A stretch of 64,000 nucleotides of DNA from NCBI RefSeq assembly GCF_959029255.1, contig NZ_CAUFUE010000024.1, positions 1 to 64,000 of the forward strand, given 5' to 3'. Position numbers and translations under genes: made by a program. A model generated the notes under the pieces. The model did no database searches and was not told the DNA's origin. It saw only the letters and a list, made by a program, of their open reading frames with translations. Below are positions 58,276 through 64,000 of the stretch, one piece after another. The stretch comes from an uncultured Bacteroides sp. (GTDB lineage Bacteria; Bacteroidota; Bacteroidia; Bacteroidales; Bacteroidaceae). Positions within the stretch are counted from its first letter, which is position 1. Each line of letters opens with the position of its first letter.

Positions 58276-59613
58276 ATGGGAGATTCAAAAGCATTTCTAA
58301 ATATTCCCCGCCAGGAAGCGGGCTATCGTCCGATACATGAACGTATCACCGATTTCAGTCAAGTAGAACAAACATTGAACAGTCACGACCGCAAACTTCA
58401 GGCATCACGGTGCATGGATTGCGGTGTACCATTCTGTCATTGGGCATGCCCGTTGGGCAACAAGCAACCGGAGTTTCAGGACGCACTCTATAAAGGGAAA
58501 TGGCGTGAAGCCTATCAAGTATTGAATGAAACGAATGACTTCCCCGAATTCACAGGACGTATCTGCCCGGCCCTTTGTGAAAAATCATGTGTGCTAAAAC
58601 TCTCCTGCGACTCTCCGGTAACTATACGGGAAAACGAGGCAGCCATTGCCGAAGCTGCTTTTCGCGAGGGCTATGTTACCCCTCTCCGTCCCAAGCGCAA
58701 TGGGAAAAAAATAGCCGTTATCGGTGCAGGTCCTGCCGGGTTGAGTGTTGCCGTACAACTGAATGCACGCGGCTACGAGGTCACGATATTTGATAGTAGG
58801 CCCATGCCGGGTGGGCTGCTCCGTTACGGTATTCCTAACTTCAAACTCCCTAAGGAAGTGATAGACCGCCGTATGGATATACTAAAAGCCGAAGGTATCC
58901 GGTTTGAAATGAGTGTCCATATTGACATGCAGAAACTACCGGCAGATTTCGACGCATACGCTGTCTGCACCGGAACACCTATTGCCCGCGACCTCGCCAT
59001 TCCCGGTCGTGAACTGAAAGGTATCTACTTTGCGCTTGATATGCTATCGCAGCAAAACCGTATTCTTGACGGAGAAACATTCTCCAAAGAAGAGCTTGTC
59101 AATGCCAAAGGCAAACGGGTGCTCATTATCGGCGGCGGAGATACCGGTTCAGACTGTATCGGTACAAGCATCCGCCAAGGAGCTGCAAGTGTAACTCAAA
59201 TTGAAATCATGCCACAACCTCCCATGGGACATAATGATGCTACTCCCTGGCCACAATGGCCCGTGATACTGAAAACCACCAGCAGCCACGAAGAAGGTTG
59301 CATACGTCGCTGGTCATTGGCTTCCAACCGGTTTATTGGCAAGAACGGAAAAGTTTGCGGTGTAGAAGTGGAAGAAGTGGAGTGGCTTCCGGCAAAAGAC
59401 GGTAACCGCCCTACCATGAAACTCACGGGAAAGAAAGAAATAATAGATACAGATATGGTACTGCTTGCCATGGGTTTCTTGAAACCGGAACACCCGCAAT
59501 TCCCCCAAAATGTATTTATAGCCGGTGATGCCGCCAATGGTGCCAGTCTCGTAGTACGTGCACTGGCCGATGGGCGCAAAATAGCGGCAGAGATAGACAA
59601 ACATCTATCTTAA
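58276..59613 (+). CDS. gltD: Glutamate synthase small subunit
   Basis: 445 aa. It passes electrons from NAD(P)H through FAD and iron-sulfur clusters to GltB. The N-terminal cluster-binding region has CMDCGVPFCHWACPLGN and GRICPALCEKSCVL. FAD site: IAVIGAGPAGLSVAVQLNAR. NADPH site: RVLIIGGGDTGSDCIGTSIR. C-terminal FIAGDAANGASLVVRALADG. 50 bp after gltB and 45 bp before asnB, so all three are likely cotranscribed. Confidence 0.97.
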   Translation: MGDSKAFLNIPRQEAGYRPIHERITDFSQVEQTLNSHDRKLQASRCMDCGVPFCHWACPLGNKQPEFQDALYKGKWREAYQVLNETNDFPEFTGRICPALCEKSCVLKLSCDSPVTIRENEAAIAEAAFREGYVTPLRPKRNGKKIAVIGAGPAGLSVAVQLNARGYEVTIFDSRPMPGGLLRYGIPNFKLPKEVIDRRMDILKAEGIRFEMSVHIDMQKLPADFDAYAVCTGTPIARDLAIPGRELKGIYFALDMLSQQNRILDGETFSKEELVNAKGKRVLIIGGGDTGSDCIGTSIRQGAASVTQIEIMPQPPMGHNDATPWPQWPVILKTTSSHEEGCIRRWSLASNRFIGKNGKVCGVEVEEVEWLPAKDGNRPTMKLTGKKEIIDTDMVLLAMGFLKPEHPQFPQNVFIAGDAANGASLVVRALADGRKIAAEIDKHLS

Positions 59614-59658
59614 CAGCCATCGATTATCTTTTATATATTATATTTTATACTTAACATC

Positions 59659-61380
59659 ATGTGTGGAATAACAGGTATCTTCAACATACAATCTCAAACT
59701 CAAGAGTTGAGAGACAAAGCGCTTAAAATGGCGCAGAAAATCCGTCATCGCGGACCGGATTGGAGCGGTATTTACGTAGGTGGTTCAGCCATCCTGGCAC
59801 ACGAACGTCTATCCATCGTTGACCCTCAATCTGGAGGGCAACCTCTGTACTCTCCGGACCGTAAACAAATTCTTGCCGTCAACGGTGAGATATACAATCA
59901 CCGTGAAATCCGTGCACGTTATTCAGGTAAATACGCCTTTCAGACAGGTTCGGACTGCGAGGTTATCCTCGCTCTCTACAGAGACAAAGGCATCCACTTC
60001 CTCGAAGAGCTGAACGGCATTTTCGCTTTCGCCCTCTATGACGAAGAAACTGACGATTATCTGATTGCCCGTGATCCCATCGGCGTTATCCCTCTCTATA
60101 TTGGGAAAGACCAAGAAGGTCATATCTACTTCGGTAGCGAACTGAAAGCCCTCGAAGGTTTCTGCGATGAATATGAACCCTTCCTACCGGGACACTACTA
60201 CTGGGGACGTGAAAGAAAAATGCACCGCTGGTACACCCGAGACTGGATGGACTACGAAGCCGTAAAAGATAACTATACTCCTGCCGCCGAACGTAATGCC
60301 TCTGCCACTACTATCGACCGTAAAGCCTACGGCATGCAAGTCTCTGCCGTGCGCTCTGCCCTTGAGGACGCCGTACAACGGCAACTCATGTCTGATGTAC
60401 CTTACGGGGTACTGTTATCCGGCGGACTTGATTCTTCCGTCATCTCTGCCATCGCCAAAAAATATGCCGCCAAACGTATTGAAACGGACAACAAATCTGA
60501 CGCCTGGTGGCCTCAACTCCACTCTTTCGCGGTAGGTCTGAAAGGAGCGCCCGACCTGCTCAAAGCACGTGAAGTGGCACAATACATCGGTACGGTTCAT
60601 CATGAAATAAACTATACCATCCAAGAAGGGTTGGATGCCATCCGTGATGTCATTTATTTCATCGAAACTTACGATGTAACCACCGTGAGAGCTTCTACCC
60701 CAATGTATCTGTTGGCACGTGTCATCAAAAGTATGGGTATCAAAATGGTACTCAGCGGTGAAGGTGCCGACGAAGTCTTCGGCGGTTATCTTTATTTCCA
60801 TAAGGCTCCTACTCCGCAAGCCTTTCACGAAGAGACTGTGCGCAAGCTTTCCAAATTACACATGTACGACTGTCTGCGTGCCAACAAGAGTCTTGCCGCC
60901 TGGGGTGTGGAAGGTCGTGTTCCTTTCCTCGACAAAGAATTTCTGGATGTAGCTATGCGTGTTAATCCTATCACCAAGATGTGTCCGGGTAAAGAGATTG
61001 AAAAGAAAATAGTTCGCGAAGCTTTTGCCGACATGTTACCCGAAAGCGTGGCATGGCGGCAGAAGGAACAATTCTCCGATGGTGTGGGCTACTCTTGGAT
61101 TGATACCCTGAAAGCTATCACCGCCACTGCCGTCAGTGACGAACAAATGGCACATGCCGCAGAACGTTTCCCCATTCATACTCCACAAAACAAGGAAGAA
61201 TATTATTACCGTACCATTTTTGAAGAACACTTTCCCAGCGCAAGTGCAGCTCTAAGCGTGCCCAGTGTGCCAAGTGTAGCCTGCTCCACCGCCGAGGCGC
61301 TTGCATGGGATGCCTCCTTCCAAGGAAAGAACGACCCAAGCGGACGTGCTGTTGCCGGAGTACACGAAGAAGCCTACTGA
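59659..61380 (+). CDS. asnB: Asparagine synthetase B (glutamine-hydrolysing)
   Basis: 573 aa. N-terminal Ntn glutaminase with Cys2 (MCGITGIFNI), RHRGPDWSGIYV, LAHERLSIVDPQSGGQPLYS and NGEIYNH. Synthetase domain with PP-loop YGVLLSGGLDSSVISAIAKK and SGEGADEVFGGYLYFHKAP. The C-terminal tail (VACSTAEALAWD, DPSGRAVAGVHEEAY) is normal for AsnB. It makes asparagine from aspartate, glutamine and ATP. Grouping with gltBD suggests control by nitrogen status. A terminator follows. Confidence 0.97.
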   Translation: MCGITGIFNIQSQTQELRDKALKMAQKIRHRGPDWSGIYVGGSAILAHERLSIVDPQSGGQPLYSPDRKQILAVNGEIYNHREIRARYSGKYAFQTGSDCEVILALYRDKGIHFLEELNGIFAFALYDEETDDYLIARDPIGVIPLYIGKDQEGHIYFGSELKALEGFCDEYEPFLPGHYYWGRERKMHRWYTRDWMDYEAVKDNYTPAAERNASATTIDRKAYGMQVSAVRSALEDAVQRQLMSDVPYGVLLSGGLDSSVISAIAKKYAAKRIETDNKSDAWWPQLHSFAVGLKGAPDLLKAREVAQYIGTVHHEINYTIQEGLDAIRDVIYFIETYDVTTVRASTPMYLLARVIKSMGIKMVLSGEGADEVFGGYLYFHKAPTPQAFHEETVRKLSKLHMYDCLRANKSLAAWGVEGRVPFLDKEFLDVAMRVNPITKMCPGKEIEKKIVREAFADMLPESVAWRQKEQFSDGVGYSWIDTLKAITATAVSDEQMAHAAERFPIHTPQNKEEYYYRTIFEEHFPSASAALSVPSVPSVACSTAEALAWDASFQGKNDPSGRAVAGVHEEAY

Positions 61381-61432
61381 TAGTCTAGAAAAAGTTACAA
61401 AGGAATTTTATAGCACTTATCACAGTATGAAA

Positions 61433-61476
61433 AAGGGGCTGAATTCTATATTTACACATAGATTTCAGCCCCTTCT
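61433..61476 (+). terminator. Terminator after asnB
   Basis: AAGGGGCTGAA ... TTCAGCCCCTT (11-bp perfect stem, 20-nt loop). The T tract is displaced (CTTCCTTTTTT about 15 nt later), so termination may be imperfect. Confidence 0.65.
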
Positions 61477-61523
61477 CAATGAATAACTTCCTTTTTTAGA
61501 AAGCCGTAGAAAAAGAAGAAAAC

Positions 61524-61656
61524 GGAAAGTTAACATCGTTACCCGGAGGAAAGTTAACATCGTTGCAGAAAGGAAGTTAACTAAGTGAGTGTAATGAAGT
61601 TAACTAAGTATGCATCACGAAGTTAACTAAGTATATATAAACAAGTTAACTTCCTT
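61524..61656. repeat. Ladder E: six GTTAAC palindromes every 23 bp
   Basis: GTTAAC starts at 61529, 61553, 61576, 61599, 61622 and 61645 (steps 24, 23, 23, 23, 23). All are preceded by A, usually AAA or GAA. The first two continue ATCGTT, the next three TAAGT, the last TTCC, so neighbours are most alike. Flanks are inverted (GGAAAG at the left, CTTTCC at the right). It lies between the asnB terminator and the GDPD gene. Confidence 0.9.
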
Positions 61657-61772
61657 TCCACCTCCCTTCATATCGTAAGAAAAGTCATAGAAATAAAAAC
61701 TTAATGAATCGTTTACCCGTTTATTGCGAAGCTTCCATTATCTTTGACTGGATAAATATTAAAACTTTAATA

Positions 61773-62546
61773 ATGATGAATCTAAGAAAAATTATTCTTT
61801 CAACCTCGTTGTTGCTTGTCACATGCGGTGCTATGCAAGCACAGAAAACCCGGGTGATTGCTCATCGCGGCTTTTGGAAAACCGACGGTTCTGCGCAAAA
61901 CTCCATCGCATCACTGGTAAAAGCCGATTCCATCGGCTGCTACGGTTCCGAATTTGACGTATGGCTTACTTCTGATAATCAGCTGGTAGTGAACCATGAC
62001 GCCACCTTTAAAGGCGTAAATATGCAAAAATCTACTGCCCAAGAGTGTACGGCAGTGATACTGGATAACGGCGAACCACTCCCCACCCTGAAACAATATC
62101 TTGAAACAGCGAAAGGATTGAAAACACGTCTTATCCTTGAACTGAAAGCCCATAAAACTCCAGAACAAGAAACACGTGCAGTGGAAGGTATCGTGAAGAT
62201 GGTTAAAGATATGGGACTGGAAAATCGCATGGAATACATCACTTTCTCCCGCCATGCCACTAAAGAGTTTATCCGCCTTGCTCCTCAAGGAACCCCCGTA
62301 TACTATCTGGAAGGAGACCTCACCCCGAAAGAACTGAAAGAATGGGGATGTGCCGGACCTGACTATCATTACAGTGTATTCAAGAAACACCCCGAGTGGA
62401 TTACAGAATGCCATAACTTGGGACTGAAAGTCAATGCCTGGACTGTAAATGACATCAAGGATATGAAATGGCTCATCAAGCACGGAGTAGATTTCATTAC
62501 CACCAATGAACCTATATTATTAGAAGATGTATTAATGGGGAATTGA
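61773..62546 (+). CDS. Glycerophosphodiester phosphodiesterase, secreted
   Basis: 257 aa from the ATG at 61773 (MMNLRKIILSTSLLLVTCGA); the frame opens 69 bp earlier but that part is not signal-like. Signal peptide with cleavage after MQAQ, or lipidation at Cys18. GDPD-fold residues: VIAHRGFWKTDGSAQNSIAS (catalytic HRG), GSEFDVWLTSDNQLVVNHDA (metal Glu/Asp and second His), LILELKAHKTPEQETRAVEG, and a C-terminal WTVNDIKDMKWLIKHGVDFI TTNEP block. It hydrolyses glycerophosphodiesters to glycerol-3-phosphate and an alcohol in the periplasm. It probably has its own transcript. Confidence 0.93.
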   Translation: MMNLRKIILSTSLLLVTCGAMQAQKTRVIAHRGFWKTDGSAQNSIASLVKADSIGCYGSEFDVWLTSDNQLVVNHDATFKGVNMQKSTAQECTAVILDNGEPLPTLKQYLETAKGLKTRLILELKAHKTPEQETRAVEGIVKMVKDMGLENRMEYITFSRHATKEFIRLAPQGTPVYYLEGDLTPKELKEWGCAGPDYHYSVFKKHPEWITECHNLGLKVNAWTVNDIKDMKWLIKHGVDFITTNEPILLEDVLMGN

Positions 62547-62614
62547 CCTATTACAACACATATAGTCAGAAAAATCAAATAAAGAGGTTGTGTCATCCTC
62601 TTAATATTTTCTTT

Positions 62615-62685
62615 TAGGCGCGAATTACGCGAATTTCACGGATTTAGTTTATTGAATCTGCATTATTCCGCGTAATCCGCGCCTA
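62615..62685. repeat. Long inverted repeat after the GDPD gene
   Basis: Arms TAGGCGCG(A/G)ATTACGCG pair across ~30 bp with an AATT-rich middle; the left arm continues TTTCACGGATT. Related to 7875-7955. The rest of 62547-63005 is AT-rich with no ORF I would support. Confidence 0.75.
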
Positions 62686-62949
62686 GTGTTATAACATTAT
62701 AAAAGTACCCGTGTGCTTTTGACATATCCTCTTTATTCTTTTTATAAGTACCTAAAGTTCGAATTACTGAACATTTTCATTTATCTATTTCAGATGTTTT
62801 TCTTGCCGATATTACAATTTATATAAATATGACCGTTATAAACTTCTAAATTGAAAGATGATTGACTTATATTTATATTGAATGAAAGCATATATATAAA
62901 TAAATAGAAATAAGACACGTATTTAAAGGTATTATATTCCAAAACGTCG

Positions 62950-62957
62950 TATATTTG
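62950..62957 (+). promoter_or_regulatory. -7 box for dapF-dapL
   Basis: TATATTTG, 48 bp before the chosen dapF ATG. Confidence 0.55.
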
Positions 62958-63005
62958 CACATAAATAAATCAAAAGGATATGTTCATAGAAAATTAAAAC
63001 ACAAA

Positions 63006-63857
63006 ATGACAAGAAGCATTAAATTCACCAAGATGCATGGCGCAGGAAATGACTACATCTATGTAGACACTACCAGATACCCCATCGAAAATCCCGAGGA
63101 ACTTTCGAAAAGATGGAGTACACCGCATACGGGAATTGGCAGTGACGGCCTAGTGCTTATCGGGCGTTCTCCCCAAGCAGACTTCAGCATGCGTATTTTT
63201 AATGCCGATGGTTCGGAAGCCATGATGTGCGGCAATGCCAGCCGATGCATCGGAAAATATGTTTTTGATAACGGATTGACAAAAAAGACAGAAATAACAC
63301 TTGATACCCTATCAGGAATTAAAGTCCTGAAACTTCACATAACCAATGGTGAGGTGAGTACCGTTACCGTTGATATGGGTATTCCGGGTGATGAACTCGT
63401 GAACTATGACGGGATGGGTGCCAAACCGATGAAAGAGCATCCTATCATGGTGGATGGTGAGCGATTTATCGCAACTACCGTATCTATGGGAAATCCGCAT
63501 CTGGTTGTTTTTGTGGATGATATTAATCGCATAGATTTAACTTCTACAGGCTCTAAGCTGGAACGGCATCCTTTATTCCCGGGACGAATCAATGTGGAAT
63601 TTGCGCAAGTGTTGGGAAAAGGCAGAATAAGGATGCGAGTGTGGGAACGGGGTTCGGGAATAACCCGGGCTTGCGGCACAGGAGCTTGCGCTACTGCCGT
63701 GGCCGCTTTCAAAACCGGACGGGCAGGACGGAAATCGGAAATCATTATGGATGGAGGTACGCTCACCATTGAATGGGAGGTTGCAACCGGACATGTATTG
63801 ATGACCGGAGGAGCCACAAAGGTATTTGAGGGAGAGGCGGAAATGAATGATGAATGA
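63006..63857 (+). CDS. dapF: Diaminopimelate epimerase
   Basis: 283 aa from the ATG at 63006 (MTRSIKFTKMHGAGNDYIYV); the frame extends to 62955 but that stretch overlaps the -7 box. It converts LL- to meso-diaminopimelate for peptidoglycan and lysine. Two active-site cysteines: Cys75 in MMCGNASRC, and the one in TRACGTGACATAV. Other motifs: RIFNADGSEA, MGNPHLVVFVDD and WERGSGITRACG. Followed 24 bp later by dapL, the enzyme of the preceding step in the aminotransferase pathway. Confidence 0.96.
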   Translation: MTRSIKFTKMHGAGNDYIYVDTTRYPIENPEELSKRWSTPHTGIGSDGLVLIGRSPQADFSMRIFNADGSEAMMCGNASRCIGKYVFDNGLTKKTEITLDTLSGIKVLKLHITNGEVSTVTVDMGIPGDELVNYDGMGAKPMKEHPIMVDGERFIATTVSMGNPHLVVFVDDINRIDLTSTGSKLERHPLFPGRINVEFAQVLGKGRIRMRVWERGSGITRACGTGACATAVAAFKTGRAGRKSEIIMDGGTLTIEWEVATGHVLMTGGATKVFEGEAEMNDE

Positions 63858-63881
63858 TGAACACTTAAAACAACAAAGAAT

Positions 63882-64000
63882 ATGGCATTAGTTAACGAAC
63901 ATTTTTTAAAACTACCGGGCAGTTATTTATTTTCAGACATAGCTAAAAAGGTAAATACTTTCAGGATAACACACCCCAAACAAGATGTCATCCGTCTGGG
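63882..64000 (+). CDS. dapL: LL-diaminopimelate aminotransferase, N-terminal part (window edge)
   Basis: Only 39 codons are visible: MALVNEHFLKLPGSYLFSDI, then AKKVNTFRITHPKQDVIRLG, matching the N-terminus of DapL class I/II aminotransferases. DapL makes LL-DAP directly from tetrahydrodipicolinate, the short lysine/peptidoglycan route used in Bacteroides. It runs off the window; it is paired with dapF. Confidence 0.93.
   Translation, partial: MALVNEHFLKLPGSYLFSDIAKKVNTFRITHPKQDVIRL

Noticed and set aside
59659..61380. Aberrant C-terminal tail of AsnB
   Set aside because: The tail with ACSTAEALAWD and DPSGRAVAGVH is normal for AsnB proteins of this class.
1..64000. tRNA or rRNA genes
   Set aside because: I saw no cloverleaf with a CCA-side stem and TTCGAnT loop, and no rRNA-like stretches, while reading the gaps.

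Overview
The window looks like a chromosome segment of a Bacteroides species (Bacteroidales). Many intergenic regions carry the Bacteroidetes-type promoter (-7 box TAnnTTTG, usually TATCTTTG, with a TTTG-like -33 box 19-20 bp upstream). Ribosome-binding sites are weak, and the genes are typical of the group: DUF4301, a PepSY-like secreted protein, a long PurF, and a dapF-dapL pair.

Layout. 0-4.5 kb is an accessory patch. It holds small hypothetical genes, a Clp/SDH-fold serine protease with a zinc ribbon, an IS256-type transposase remnant, a phage-like gene tail, two copies of a ~230-bp promoter-plus-leader module heading different downstream sequences, and a yefM-yoeB toxin-antitoxin pair. 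4.7-18 kb is mostly housekeeping: dnaB, ispE, purT, DUF4301, a RelA-type ppGpp synthetase, dgkA, an MFS transporter, panB, a HAD phosphatase and a MATE pump. 18-31 kb is a signalling and export region. It has three large FtsX/MacB-type permeases with one ATPase behind a sigma-54 promoter with upstream palindromes, then a lipoprotein phosphoesterase, an outer-membrane-like protein, and an NtrC-type regulator with its histidine kinase. 31-38 kb holds a K+/H+ antiporter, an acyl-CoA ligase, a small RNA, a DUF169-GNAT fusion, a GxxExxY protein between 32-bp direct repeats, an AlaX-like editing protein, an hsp20 gene with a consensus sigma-54 promoter, and an acyltransferase. 38.8-44.8 kb is a YbhFSR-like drug-efflux operon (TolC, HlyD, double ATPase, two ABC-2 permeases). 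45-61.4 kb is a nitrogen block in which glmS-purF-carA-carB run one way and gltB-gltD-asnB the other; five of these enzymes or subunits use glutamine amide nitrogen. 61.7-64 kb has a glycerophosphodiesterase, dapF and the start of dapL.

The most unusual signal is non-coding. At least five, probably seven, intergenic sites carry short ladders of dyad-symmetric words repeated every 22-23 bp, about two helical turns. Each site has its own word, except that two sites share GTTAAC. A second family of long inverted repeats, several with a GGCTGCGCT loop word, lies in gaps and also inside the carA coding sequence, in frame. I know of no described system that explains the ladders; they are the best candidate here for something new.

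All calls come from reading the sequence and the translated proteins. No database search was run. Family names are recognition from motifs, and functional links between genes are inference unless stated otherwise.
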